Assembly: GCA_002746415.1 (NCBI GenBank)
Contig: NVXD01000019.1
Coordinates: 1 to 64,000 of the forward strand
DNA from: Flavobacteriaceae bacterium
GTDB lineage: Bacteria; Bacteroidota; Bacteroidia; Flavobacteriales; Flavobacteriaceae
Direction: 5' to 3'
Length of the DNA stretch: 64,000 nt
Shown here: positions 8,607 to 17,114 of the stretch, in pieces
Layout of the letters: each line of letters opens with the position of its first letter
How positions within the stretch are numbered: position 1 is the stretch's first letter
The notes under the pieces: generated by a model
What the model was told of the DNA's origin: nothing
Databases searched by the model: none
The model's input: only the letters and a program-made list of their open reading frames with translations
Made by a program: the position numbers and the translations under genes

Positions 8607-10362
8607 AAAGAGTGTTATAATTGGTTTGGTGGTAAGTTTACTTTACTCAAGTTTACTTCTAGCACAGCAAAAGACATTTTGTAACCCTATAAACATTGAT
8701 TATGGGTATACACCAATACCAAATTTTGCTTCTCAAGGAAAGCACAGAGCTACGGCAGATCCAGTAATTGTAACCTTTAAAGAGAAGTATTTTTTGTTTT
8801 CTACTAATCAGTGGGGGTATTGGTGGAGTGATGATATGTTACAATGGAATTTTATCTCAAGGAAATTTTTACTTCCCCATCATAAGGTATATGACGAATT
8901 ATGTGCTCCGGCTGCTTTCGTTATGAAAGATGAACTTTATGTAATAGGTTCTACACATGGACCTAGTTTCCCCATATGGAAAAGTAAAAATCCGACAGAG
9001 GATGACTGGAAAATAGCGGTAGACTCCTTAAAAGTTGGGGCATGGGATCCAGCTTTTTTATATGAAGAAGATAAAGATGAACTTTATTTGTATTGGGGAT
9101 CCAGTAATGAATTTCCTTTAATGGGAACTAAAATAAATACGAAAACTCTGCAATCTGAAGGTTATGTAAAACCATTGATGTCCTTACATCCAGAAGACCA
9201 TGGTTGGGAACGTTTTGGAGAGTATAATGACAATACATTTCTGCAACCATTTATGGAAGGAGCATGGGTTACAAAATATAATGATAAATATTATCTTCAA
9301 TATGGCGCTCCTGCAACAGAGTTTAGTGGATATGCGGATGGTGTGTATGTGAGCAATGACCCTTTAGAGCGTTACACTTATCAATCCCATAATCCTTTTG
9401 CCTATAAGCCAGGGGGTTTTACAAAAGGAGTAGGACATGGCGCTACTTATCAGGATAATTATGGAAATTGGTGGCATGTCTCTACAATTGTTTTAGGCGT
9501 TAAAAATAATTTTGAGCGTAGAATAGGCATTTGGCCTGCTGGTTTTGATGAGGATGATGTTATGTATTGTAATACGGCCTATGGCGATTACCCAACTTTT
9601 TTGCCTCATAAAAATGCCAGCCATATAAAAGGCCTTTTTTCTGGATGGATGCTTTTAAACTATAATAAACCTGTTGAGGTTTCATCTACATTGGGAGGGT
9701 ATCAAGCCAATTTTGCAGTTGATGAGGATATGAAGACATATTGGTCGGCAAAGACTTCAAATAGAAGTGAATGGCTTCAAACTGATTTGGGGGAAGTTTC
9801 AAGCATAAACGCCATCCAAATAAATTTTGCAGATCAGGATGTAGCATTTTTAGGAAAAAGCTCAGATATATTTCATCAATATGTAATTAAAGCATCTACA
9901 GACAGAAAAAGGTGGGAAACCATAGTTGATAAAAGCGAAAATAAAGCAGATGTTCCTCATGATTATATAGAATTAGCAAAACCTATAAAGGCTAGATATC
10001 TAAGGCTTGAAAATTTAAAAATGCCTACAGGTAAATTTGCATTAAGTGGATTTCGAGTTTTTGGAAAAGGGAGTAGTGATGTTCCTGAGCAAGTAGAAGA
10101 TTTTATTGTATTAAGAGCAGACCCTAAAAAGTATGGGGAAAGAAGAAGTGCTTGGTTGAAATGGAAGCAAAATGATTTTGCTAATGGTTATGTCATTTAT
10201 TTTGGAAAATCTGCCGATAAACTTTATGGTAGCATTATGGTCTATGGTAGGAATGATTATTTCTTCACCGGAATGGATAGAGTAGATTCGTATTATTTTC
10301 AGATAGAAGCTTTTAACAACAATGGTATTTCTGAAAGAACACCATTGTTGTTTTCAAAATAA
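8596..10362 (+). CDS. GH43-like glycosidase with F5/8-type C (discoidin) and C-terminal fibronectin-like domain
   Basis: Exported enzyme with an Sec signal peptide ending near LLLAQQ. A five-bladed beta-propeller of clan GH-F/GH43 type spans about residues 30-340. Candidate catalytic residues are the Asp in RATADPVIV (base), the Asp in GAWDPAFL (pKa modulator) and the Glu in FMEGAWVTKY (acid). A discoidin-like domain at about 355-490 begins with PVEVSSTLGGY and ends LSGFRVFG; a fibronectin-III-like tail covers about 500-588. I chose ATG 8596 over an in-frame TTG at 8584; it overlaps the previous gene by 11 bp. Last gene of this PUL operon. The subfamily and the sugar cleaved cannot be told from sequence alone. 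Confidence 0.82.
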   Translation: MQNKKSVIIGLVVSLLYSSLLLAQQKTFCNPINIDYGYTPIPNFASQGKHRATADPVIVTFKEKYFLFSTNQWGYWWSDDMLQWNFISRKFLLPHHKVYDELCAPAAFVMKDELYVIGSTHGPSFPIWKSKNPTEDDWKIAVDSLKVGAWDPAFLYEEDKDELYLYWGSSNEFPLMGTKINTKTLQSEGYVKPLMSLHPEDHGWERFGEYNDNTFLQPFMEGAWVTKYNDKYYLQYGAPATEFSGYADGVYVSNDPLERYTYQSHNPFAYKPGGFTKGVGHGATYQDNYGNWWHVSTIVLGVKNNFERRIGIWPAGFDEDDVMYCNTAYGDYPTFLPHKNASHIKGLFSGWMLLNYNKPVEVSSTLGGYQANFAVDEDMKTYWSAKTSNRSEWLQTDLGEVSSINAIQINFADQDVAFLGKSSDIFHQYVIKASTDRKRWETIVDKSENKADVPHDYIELAKPIKARYLRLENLKMPTGKFALSGFRVFGKGSSDVPEQVEDFIVLRADPKKYGERRSAWLKWKQNDFANGYVIYFGKSADKLYGSIMVYGRNDYFFTGMDRVDSYYFQIEAFNNNGISERTPLLFSK

Positions 10363-10387
10363 TTTACTTTTTATTAATATCTGATTG

Positions 10388-11725
10388 TTAAAAAATAAAG
10401 GAGGCAGTGAACACAAACAATGCCATGGAAACCCCAACGACCAATGTACCAAGGGTATAAAGACGATATCCAGTTTTCACGTCCATATTAGAAAACTGTG
10501 TCAAAATCCAAAAACCACTATCATTGGCATGGGAAACGACCATAGCTCCAGCTCCAATCATGGCAACTACTAAAGCTTTATCCATTTCTGAAATATACCC
10601 TAGAGATGGTAGCATTGGTGCTATAATGGATGCTGTGGTGATTAGTGCAACGGTTGAAGAACCTTGAGCTGTTTTTATAGCAGCGCATATTAAAAAAGGT
10701 AGCCATATTCCAAGATTCCCTCCAGACATAGTATCAGCCATGGTAGCAGCAATACCACTATTTTGCAAAATAGTTCCAAAGATTCCCCCAGCACCGGTTA
10801 TAAGGATAATATTAGAGGCTTCCCCCATTGCTTTTCCAACCCAACCTGTGGTGGATAATATTTCCTTGTCAAACTTCTTTGGAAGCAATAATGCGAATAA
10901 CATCCCAATAAGCAAGGCAATGACTGGAGAACCAATAAATCCAATTAATTTTGCGCCACCAGTAGCCAGTTGTGCATCGGTAAGGGTAAATTCCATAACC
11001 GACTTTCCAATAATTAGAAGAATAGGAATTAAAATTGGTAGAAATGATTTTAAAGCACTTGGTGCTTGTTTTATTTTCGCATTGATTTCTTCATCAGACA
11101 TTTCAGGGTTAGGGTCAATATATGTTTTAGAGGCATATTTCGTCGCGTAAATAATAGCTACAATTAAAGAGAGTGCTCCTAAACCCAAACCAAGTAGCAT
11201 GACCAACCCTATATCGGCCCCGATGATTCCTGCGGCAGCAATAGGTCCCGGAGTTGGTGGTACCAACACATGGGTAATCATAAGCCCTAGTATCAAGGCG
11301 ACAGATGTTCCAGCAAGGGACAATCCAGCTTTTTTGGTCAAACTTTTATTTAGGGGTGTTAGGATAATGAATCCGCTATCAGCAAATACAGGTATAGATA
11401 CTATAAACCCTACAATTCCCATTGCGGCATGCACACGTTTCTTACCAATTATTTTTAAAACAACTTCAGCAAGCTTGTATGCTCCTCCCGAGCGTTCAAG
11501 GAAAGCACCTATGATGACTCCTAGGACAATTACAATGCCTATTTTTCCTAAGGTGTCCCCAAACCCATTATTGATAGATTCTACCACAGCCTCTAAACTC
11601 ATATCGGAAAAAAGAGCAAAGAAAATAGCAGCGGCAAGCAAGGCTAAAAATGGATGTACTTTTAATTTTACAGTAAGTAGTATAATAAATACAATACTAA
11701 GGAGTAGTAATAGAATGGAAGTCAT
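10388..11725 (-). CDS. GntP-family sugar-acid (gluconate-type) permease
   Basis: Inner-membrane proton symporter for gluconate-like sugar acids. At 445 aa it has about 12 hydrophobic segments along its length, the normal size for the GntP family. Family-typical stretches are the N-terminal LKVHPFLALLAAAIFFAL, the IPVFADSGFIIL region near residue 110, PPTPGPIAAAGIIGADIG, and the C-terminal ANDSGFWILTQF block. It is divergent from the SDR dehydrogenase at 11920, the usual partner type in gluconate/idonate gene pairs, so the two may handle one substrate. It converges with the GH43-like gene with only 25 bp between the stops. Actual substrate unknown; a uronate or aldonate released by neighbouring PULs is plausible. 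Confidence 0.88.
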   Translation of the reverse strand: MTSILLLLLSIVFIILLTVKLKVHPFLALLAAAIFFALFSDMSLEAVVESINNGFGDTLGKIGIVIVLGVIIGAFLERSGGAYKLAEVVLKIIGKKRVHAAMGIVGFIVSIPVFADSGFIILTPLNKSLTKKAGLSLAGTSVALILGLMITHVLVPPTPGPIAAAGIIGADIGLVMLLGLGLGALSLIVAIIYATKYASKTYIDPNPEMSDEEINAKIKQAPSALKSFLPILIPILLIIGKSVMEFTLTDAQLATGGAKLIGFIGSPVIALLIGMLFALLLPKKFDKEILSTTGWVGKAMGEASNIILITGAGGIFGTILQNSGIAATMADTMSGGNLGIWLPFLICAAIKTAQGSSTVALITTASIIAPMLPSLGYISEMDKALVVAMIGAGAMVVSHANDSGFWILTQFSNMDVKTGYRLYTLGTLVVGVSMALFVFTASFIF

Positions 11726-11919
11726 AATAAGTAATTGTTGATTAGTTGGTTGATTGATTTAGTTTTAACTCGATTAAGATATCATCTTTAATGCATTTTA
11801 CAAAATGGATGCTAGTTAATTAACGACAATAATCTTTTTTGTAAATTTTTTTAAGGACTGCAATTCTTTCATTACTTTTAAAATGAAGGAATTTTTTCGA
11901 AAAACAAATAGATTGAATC

Positions 11920-12705
11920 ATGTCTGATATGATATTACCTGGAATAAAACAATTTGATTTAACGGGAAGAAATGCCCTTATTACAGGAGGGTCTAAAGGA
12001 CTTGGTTATGCTATGGCCGCAGGTCTTGCCTCGGCTGGATGCAATGTAATGTTGGTCAATAGAAATTTGAAGGAAGGGGAGGCAGCTGCTAAAAAGTTGC
12101 AGGCTGATTTTGGTGTTCGTGCAAAAGCTTATGCAGCTAATGTGACCAACCTTGGGCAAATTGAGGCTGTGGTAGCTTCCTTGGTAAAGGAATTTGGAAG
12201 TATTGATATTCTTATCAATAGTGCAGGAATAAATATTAGAGGACCTATTGATGAATTGTCAGAAGATGATTTTGATCAAGTAATGAAGGTTAATGTAACG
12301 GGTAAATGGAATGTATCTAAAGCGGTTACACCATATATGAAAAAAAATAAAAAAGGTCGTATTATCAATATGGCCAGTGCTTTGGGTTTGGTAGGTTTGT
12401 CCAATAGAACACCGTATGTGACCAGCAAAGGAGCAGTAGTGCAGATGACTAGAGCATTAGGCTTGGAGCTAGCACCCTTCAATATTAATGTGAACGCAAT
12501 TTGTCCCGGTCCGTTTTTAACCGAAATAAATATCCCTATTGCAGGTACTGAAGAAGCTGAAAAATTTATTGTAGGAGCAACGGCATTAGCACGTTGGGCT
12601 GAGCTTAAAGAAATTCAAGGTGCTGCTATTTTCCTGGCTAGCGATGCAGCTAGTTATATGGTTGGCTCAATGTTGACAGTAGATGGGGGATGGACGGCTA
12701 GATAG
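11920..12705 (+). CDS. SDR oxidoreductase, gluconate 5-dehydrogenase / KduD-like
   Basis: Cytoplasmic NAD(P)-dependent short-chain dehydrogenase. It has the Rossmann motif TGGSKGLGYAMA at about residues 19-30, NSAG near 89, the catalytic Ser in NMASALG and YVTSKG (Tyr-x-x-x-Lys) near 165, and C-terminal VDGGWTAR. At 261 aa it is standard. It belongs to the group holding gluconate 5-dehydrogenase (IdnO/GnO) and 2-keto-3-deoxygluconate dehydrogenase (KduD); a second member, better placed as KduD, lies at 37663. Divergence from the GntP permease supports a sugar-acid substrate. The 194-bp gap to the permease must hold both promoters, but I see no clear TAnnTTTG box there. Confidence 0.85.
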   Translation: MSDMILPGIKQFDLTGRNALITGGSKGLGYAMAAGLASAGCNVMLVNRNLKEGEAAAKKLQADFGVRAKAYAANVTNLGQIEAVVASLVKEFGSIDILINSAGINIRGPIDELSEDDFDQVMKVNVTGKWNVSKAVTPYMKKNKKGRIINMASALGLVGLSNRTPYVTSKGAVVQMTRALGLELAPFNINVNAICPGPFLTEINIPIAGTEEAEKFIVGATALARWAELKEIQGAAIFLASDAASYMVGSMLTVDGGWTAR

Positions 12706-12729
12706 TTGTCTTTTTGATGAAATAGAGTA

Positions 12730-13620
12730 ATGCATGAATGTCGTATGGAAGAATATCTAAATGCTTTTACAAATGCCTTTACGGGAACTTTAAACTGGAC
12801 ATGGAAATCCATTTTGTTTGATGTGCCATGGTACCTGAACTACTTTTGGGGGTTGATTGCCATTTCGGTATTGGTTTGGGGTTTGGAAATTCTGTTTCCT
12901 TGGCGAAAGGATCAAGCTATTTTCAGGAAGGATTTTTGGTTGGACGCTTTTTATATGTTCTTTAACTTTTTCATTTTCTCCATTATGATTAGTGGTTTTT
13001 ATGAAATTTTAGAATTGTTTTTTGGGAGTTTGGGAGTTACCATTAATAGCCTGTCAGTTGTTGCAATTGATAATTGGCCTATGTGGATTCAATTGGTTGT
13101 TTTTTTCGTGGTTCTTGATTTTGTACAATGGTTTACACATATCCTCTTGCATAGATTTCCCGTGTTATGGAATTTTCATAAGGTACACCATAGCGTTAAA
13201 GAAATGGGCTTTGCCGCGCATTTGCGATACCATTGGATGGAGAATGTACTTTACAAACCCTTAAAGATTTTTGGGGTAATGCTATTGGGTGGTTTTGAGC
13301 CCCAACAGGCCTATATTGTTCATTTTATTGCGATTACAATTGGACATCTAAACCATGCCAATATAAAAATCACTTGGGGCCCATTTAAATATCTTTTTAA
13401 TAATCCAGTAATGCATTTGTATCACCATGCGTATACATTACCCAAAGGAAGAATTGGTGTTAATTTTGGAATTAGCTTAAGTCTATGGGATTATATATTT
13501 AAAACCAATTATATACCTGAAGAAAGTGGTTCCATAGCACTTGGTTTTCCTGATGAGAAGAAATTTCCAAAGAATTTTGTTAAGCAAAACGCATATGGTT
13601 TTTGGAATATTAATAAGTAA
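12730..13620 (+). CDS. Sterol desaturase / fatty acid hydroxylase superfamily membrane protein
   Basis: Integral membrane di-iron oxygenase-type protein. It has hydrophobic segments in the first 130 residues, then the histidine clusters of the superfamily: HILLHR (HxxxH) and HKVHH near residues 137-155, and MHLYHH near 232. These eight-histidine motifs bind the iron pair in sterol and fatty-acid hydroxylases. The substrate is not predictable; bacterial members act on varied lipids. It begins 24 bp after the dehydrogenase and may be co-transcribed, though no pathway link is obvious. Start: ATG 12730 is used, but ATG 12745 (MEEYLNAF) is about as likely. Confidence 0.85.
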   Translation: MHECRMEEYLNAFTNAFTGTLNWTWKSILFDVPWYLNYFWGLIAISVLVWGLEILFPWRKDQAIFRKDFWLDAFYMFFNFFIFSIMISGFYEILELFFGSLGVTINSLSVVAIDNWPMWIQLVVFFVVLDFVQWFTHILLHRFPVLWNFHKVHHSVKEMGFAAHLRYHWMENVLYKPLKIFGVMLLGGFEPQQAYIVHFIAITIGHLNHANIKITWGPFKYLFNNPVMHLYHHAYTLPKGRIGVNFGISLSLWDYIFKTNYIPEESGSIALGFPDEKKFPKNFVKQNAYGFWNINK

Positions 13621-14058
13621 CAAAAAATAATTTATTTTACCAAGCTAGGAGCCCTTGTCTTATTACAAAAAAACGACTTCAGATATTTACAAAATATGTT
13701 ACACTCCACCAGACATTTCGCTACCTATAACTAAGGAATGCAGCCCCTTAAATCTGCAATTACGAATTATAATATTTTCTGATGGAGTGCTTGTTTTCTC
13801 TCTTCCTTCATCATCTCTATCGCTTTTATTACTATGTTTTCTCACTAATATTAAAATCTTCATTCTCAATATACAGCACCTCACAAGGATATTCCAGTGC
13901 CTCTATAAACAAAAATAGATAACTGGTATTCTGGAATTGTTGGTCGTTGATTACCATTTTCAATGGCCATATAAGCAGAATCTTTATCTATTGTGATTCA
14001 TGATAATGACAGATTGACTTACAAGGTAAGCAATGTTATGAAAATTGTTCTAATAAAG
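13621..14058. other. 438-bp intergenic stretch with decayed coding sequence
   Basis: Lies between the convergent desaturase and CE12 genes. It contains no intact gene. The minus strand between about 13672 and 13827 encodes a GH28 remnant (listed separately). Further upstream on the same strand, about 13840-13990, two overlapping frames each stay open for roughly 40-50 codons with protein-like composition (one contains AYMAIENGNQRPTIPEYQ, the other FIEALEYPCEVLYIEN), but I recognise neither. They may be scraps of another lost gene. Confidence 0.5.
13672..13827 (-). pseudogene. Remnant of a GH28 polygalacturonase
   Basis: Read on the minus strand, the stretch encodes KSDRDDEGRE, then PSENIIIRNC, then VIGSEMSGGV before a stop at 13699. 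This matches, in order and spacing, the active-site region of the intact GH28 at 24911 (KSGRNEDGRR, PSENIIIENC, VIGSEISAGV; residues about 303-345). The catalytic GHG triplet is degraded (GLHS), the upstream DD motif is absent, and after the stop a one-base shift gives NIFCKYLKS, which resembles the next GH28 segment NVYVRNCKMDS. Everything else of the gene is gone. It is therefore a dead fragment, evidence of a former second polygalacturonase at the edge of the pectin locus. Confidence 0.62.
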
Positions 14059-14820
14059 CTATTGTTTTATATATGCAGTTAGTGGCAGTCGTATGGAACG
14101 TATTTCTGCTATCACAATTTTAGAAATCTCATTAGCTCCCTTTAGGGAAAGATGAGTATTGTCTGTTCTCCCGTTAGGGTAGTAGGGATGTTCTCCAGGT
14201 CCATAATGTAAATGAAGTTTTTTAGATTCCTCCACACCATAAGAATCTTCTAAAAGCTCTGTTTGGTATTGCAAATCTATTAAGGGTACCTCGTATTCTT
14301 GAGCAACTAATCGAGTTTCTAAAGGGTATTGCCCATGTGTATCAACTAAAACACCATATTCATTAAAATTTCTTCTTACAATTGAAGTTAGTAAAATGGG
14401 AATTGCACCTTTTTCTCGCGTTTCTGAAATATAGGTTATTAGATTATTTCTATATGCAGTGTGCGGGTTGGTATACCTATTAGGGTCTTTTATTTTTTGG
14501 TCGTTATGGCCAAACTGTATAAAAACATAATCTCCTTTTTGTAAACTATCTAAAACTGATTTCCATCTGTTTTCTGTAATAAAACTTCTAGAACTCCTTC
14601 CTCCTTTCGCTCTATTATCAACAGTAATATTATCATTAAAATACTGCTCTAATACTTGTGCCCACCCATATTCTGGGTTTTCTTCAGGATTATTTTTATC
14701 AGCCATAGTAGAATCTCCTATAGTGTAAATGGTAATATCTTCCAGTTCAGTGGCATCTGATTGTTCTTTACAACCAAAAAGCACTATAGAAAGCAAGAAA
14801 ATTAGGTTATAGTTTTTCAT
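14059..14820 (-). CDS. SGNH/GDSL esterase, CE12-type rhamnogalacturonan/pectin acetylesterase
   Basis: Exported esterase predicted to remove acetyl groups from pectin. It is a lipoprotein with signal ending IVLFGC (Cys 17). SGNH blocks: IGDST with nucleophile Ser37, KGGRSSRSF with Gly73/74, FGHND with Asn106, and DNTHLS with Asp220 and His223. This order and the 253-aa length fit the CE12 rhamnogalacturonan acetylesterase group. Its start overlaps the end of the CE8 gene by 14 bp, so translation is coupled. It is the last gene of the minus-strand pectin operon. The pectin assignment rests on context plus family; other acetylated glycans remain possible. Confidence 0.87.
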   Translation of the reverse strand: MKNYNLIFLLSIVLFGCKEQSDATELEDITIYTIGDSTMADKNNPEENPEYGWAQVLEQYFNDNITVDNRAKGGRSSRSFITENRWKSVLDSLQKGDYVFIQFGHNDQKIKDPNRYTNPHTAYRNNLITYISETREKGAIPILLTSIVRRNFNEYGVLVDTHGQYPLETRLVAQEYEVPLIDLQYQTELLEDSYGVEESKKLHLHYGPGEHPYYPNGRTDNTHLSLKGANEISKIVIAEIRSIRLPLTAYIKQ

Positions 14821-15829
14821 ACCATTCTATTTTCACACCCTCTCCAAGGATGTTTTTTGTAGTATATTTTTTTGATTGTGATTTTTTTAATTGATGAGAC
14901 CAATGCACTCTTTTATCTGGGGCAGCACCTTCACCATACGAATTATATTCAGCATAAAAGGATTCCTTTTCGGCTTCCGAATAGGACCAATTATGCCAAC
15001 CATCTTCTTGTATATGGGCATTCATTTCACAATTGATAAAAACAGTCTTCGCATAAGTTCGCCAGGGCCTACCAAGATATACCCCCCTTACATTTTCGTC
15101 AGCTGTTAATTTACAATCTTTAAACACGTATCCATAGGACATGCCTTTGTAAGTTGATGCGGCAGTTATATAGGAATTACTGCTACTATGAATGGTGCAA
15201 TTTTCAAAGAGAACGGTGGCGCCGCCAAATATAAAATCCGTAGAACCTGTTATATAACAATCTTTAAAGTATTGGGTAAAAGCTTCTCCAGAGGTATATA
15301 GGGTATCCTGATACCCAAGAAGCTTACAATTTTCTATGAGTACCTTATTTGCATGTATAGTTAGCGCTATTGCTTGTCCAACAGGGCCAGCCGTATTTTG
15401 TATAGTGAGGTTACTGGCATAAAAATCATCACCCTCTACCAAAACTGTAGGAGTAAGGAACGTACTGTTTCTTCCCAAATCTATTTTGTCAAAATAGTCG
15501 TCATACATAATGATCGTTTTTTCTTTGTCTTCACCAATAAGGGATATATTGGGGTTCCAAGAATAGACATGTACTTTTTCATAGTACACCCCATTTTTTA
15601 TTTCTATAATAACTCGTTGGTACGGAAAAGCTTTGGAACTGTTTATAGCTTCTTGAATGCTAGCATAATCTCCACTTCCGTCTTTGGCTACTACCTTATG
15701 ATAGGAATCTTTGGTTTTCTTTTTAGGCTTTTCCCAACTTTTATCTGAAACCAAGGAATGGACCAGAATAGGGCATAGCACCATCATACAATAGATGATG
15801 CTCATGAGTCTTTTTTTTGTAATTTTCAT
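14807..15829 (-). CDS. Pectinesterase (CE8)
   Basis: Hydrolyses methyl esters of homogalacturonan, making it accessible to GH28 and lyases. The signal peptide covers the first 25-30 residues. The right-handed beta-helix begins at VVAKDGSGDYASIQEAI (about 47-62). Catalytic residues visible: Gln152 in GPVGQA, Asp175 in GYQDTLY, Asp198 in STDFIFG, and Arg254/Trp256 in YLGRPWR, all canonical for CE8. Length 340 aa, intact. It lies 34 bp downstream of the GH105 gene and overlaps the CE12 gene, so it belongs to the same transcript. Acts in the periplasm or at the surface. Confidence 0.95.
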   Translation of the reverse strand: MKITKKRLMSIIYCMMVLCPILVHSLVSDKSWEKPKKKTKDSYHKVVAKDGSGDYASIQEAINSSKAFPYQRVIIEIKNGVYYEKVHVYSWNPNISLIGEDKEKTIIMYDDYFDKIDLGRNSTFLTPTVLVEGDDFYASNLTIQNTAGPVGQAIALTIHANKVLIENCKLLGYQDTLYTSGEAFTQYFKDCYITGSTDFIFGGATVLFENCTIHSSSNSYITAASTYKGMSYGYVFKDCKLTADENVRGVYLGRPWRTYAKTVFINCEMNAHIQEDGWHNWSYSEAEKESFYAEYNSYGEGAAPDKRVHWSHQLKKSQSKKYTTKNILGEGVKIEWYEKL

Positions 15830-15863
15830 ACTAAACTAATTCGTAAAGAAGGGTACTATATTC

Positions 15864-17093
15864 TTATTGATTTAATTCTACAGAGGCCATAATAAAAGGA
15901 CCAGTTCCCTTAGGGTCGTTGGCTCTAATTTTTTCACCTATGTAGTATTCAAAGCTTCCATCTCTATAGGGATTTCCTCCAAGGCCAGCAACGGCACAAC
16001 AGCGATTAAGGCTCACAACTCCATTATCTTCTACAGTAATAAATGTTTTGAGAATCCCAGCATATGCTTTTTCAGCGTACTCCATATACTCTTGGTCTAA
16101 ATACCCCTTGTTTGCACCTTTGGCCAACATATAGGTGAACATACTGGTGCCGGTAGCTTCTAAATAGTTACCTTCTCTATTTGGTAAATCTAATACTTGG
16201 TACCAGGTACCATTTTCCGCTTGGTATTTTACAATGGCCTCCGCGTAACCCTTTATATATCCTTTTATTCGGTCATAACCAGGATGCTCCTCAGGTAAAT
16301 GATCTAGGACATCAACCAATGCCATTCCATACCAACCCATACCTCTAGACCAAAAATGTTGCGATAGACCTGTTTCTTTATTAGCCCAACGCTGTTCTCT
16401 GCTTTCATCCCAACCATGAAAGTAAAGACCTGTTTTAGGATCATGGTTGTATTTTTGAATTAAATCAAATTGCAATACTATTTTGTCATATACTTTTTTT
16501 GCATCATCTTCATTCATAAAAGCCTTTGCATATTTGGCATGAAAAGGTTCCGCCATAAACACTCCATCTAGCCACATTTGAAATGGATATCTTTTTTTGT
16601 GCCAATATCCACCTTCTGAAGTCATTGGTTGCCCCTCTAATTGTTTGTGCAACGTGTCCATGGCCATTAAAAAACGCGGCTCTTTCTTTTTTTGATATAA
16701 GTAGAAGATGGGATCCCCAGATTTTATCATATCAAGATTGTATGTGGGAAGCCTATAGGTATTTATGGTGCCATCCTCCTCTATCATTTGATCCCCGTAA
16801 TCGTAGATATAATCAAATAATTTTTGGTTTTTGGTTTGCTCGTAAACTTTTGAAACTGCTTGCAGCACCAAACCATTTGTATAGCTCCATCCTGGAGTTT
16901 TTCTGAAATCTAAATATGCGGCATCAGGAAATCTATGAATTTCTGAAAGGGCCATGCGTTCTGACCATTTTAAATCTTCAGGAACTACTTTAGCTATACT
17001 GTTTTCTGCTAGTTGCTCTTTCTTTTGCTGTTTACAGCTGCTAATGGTTAGTGCTAGTATAGCTAGTAGTCCAAAAAGTGTATTTTTTTTCAT
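15864..17093 (-). CDS. GH105 unsaturated (rhamno)galacturonyl hydrolase, copy A
   Basis: Removes the 4,5-unsaturated galacturonyl residue left at the non-reducing end of pectin oligomers by lyases. Lipoprotein with signal ending TISSC (Cys 20). (Alpha/alpha)6-barrel with family blocks WSERMALSEIHRFP, MWLDGVFMAEPF containing the probable catalytic Asp176, HGWDES, FWSRGMGWYGMALVDVLDHLPEEHPG, and the C-terminal GLGGNPYRDGSFEYYIGE. At 409 aa it is complete. A second member of the family follows on the 5' side (17115). Anchoring as a lipoprotein suggests action in the periplasm. Confidence 0.92.
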   Translation of the reverse strand: MKKNTLFGLLAILALTISSCKQQKKEQLAENSIAKVVPEDLKWSERMALSEIHRFPDAAYLDFRKTPGWSYTNGLVLQAVSKVYEQTKNQKLFDYIYDYGDQMIEEDGTINTYRLPTYNLDMIKSGDPIFYLYQKKKEPRFLMAMDTLHKQLEGQPMTSEGGYWHKKRYPFQMWLDGVFMAEPFHAKYAKAFMNEDDAKKVYDKIVLQFDLIQKYNHDPKTGLYFHGWDESREQRWANKETGLSQHFWSRGMGWYGMALVDVLDHLPEEHPGYDRIKGYIKGYAEAIVKYQAENGTWYQVLDLPNREGNYLEATGTSMFTYMLAKGANKGYLDQEYMEYAEKAYAGILKTFITVEDNGVVSLNRCCAVAGLGGNPYRDGSFEYYIGEKIRANDPKGTGPFIMASVELNQ

Positions 17094-17114
17094 CTTTACG
17101 ATTTTTGTTTGATG

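Noticed and set aside
10740-11741. Long plus-strand frames opposite gntP
   Set aside because: Antisense shadows of a low-stop membrane-protein gene; the GntP frame is the recognisable one.
11764-11776. Possible fourth LacI operator (AACTCGATTAA) between gntP and the SDR gene
   Set aside because: Only one half matches CGATTAA; several pairs fail and there is no -7 box beside it.
13655-13918. 87-codon plus-strand open frame
   Set aside because: It is the antisense of the GH28 remnant, has low-complexity composition and no start context; the minus strand explains the sequence better.
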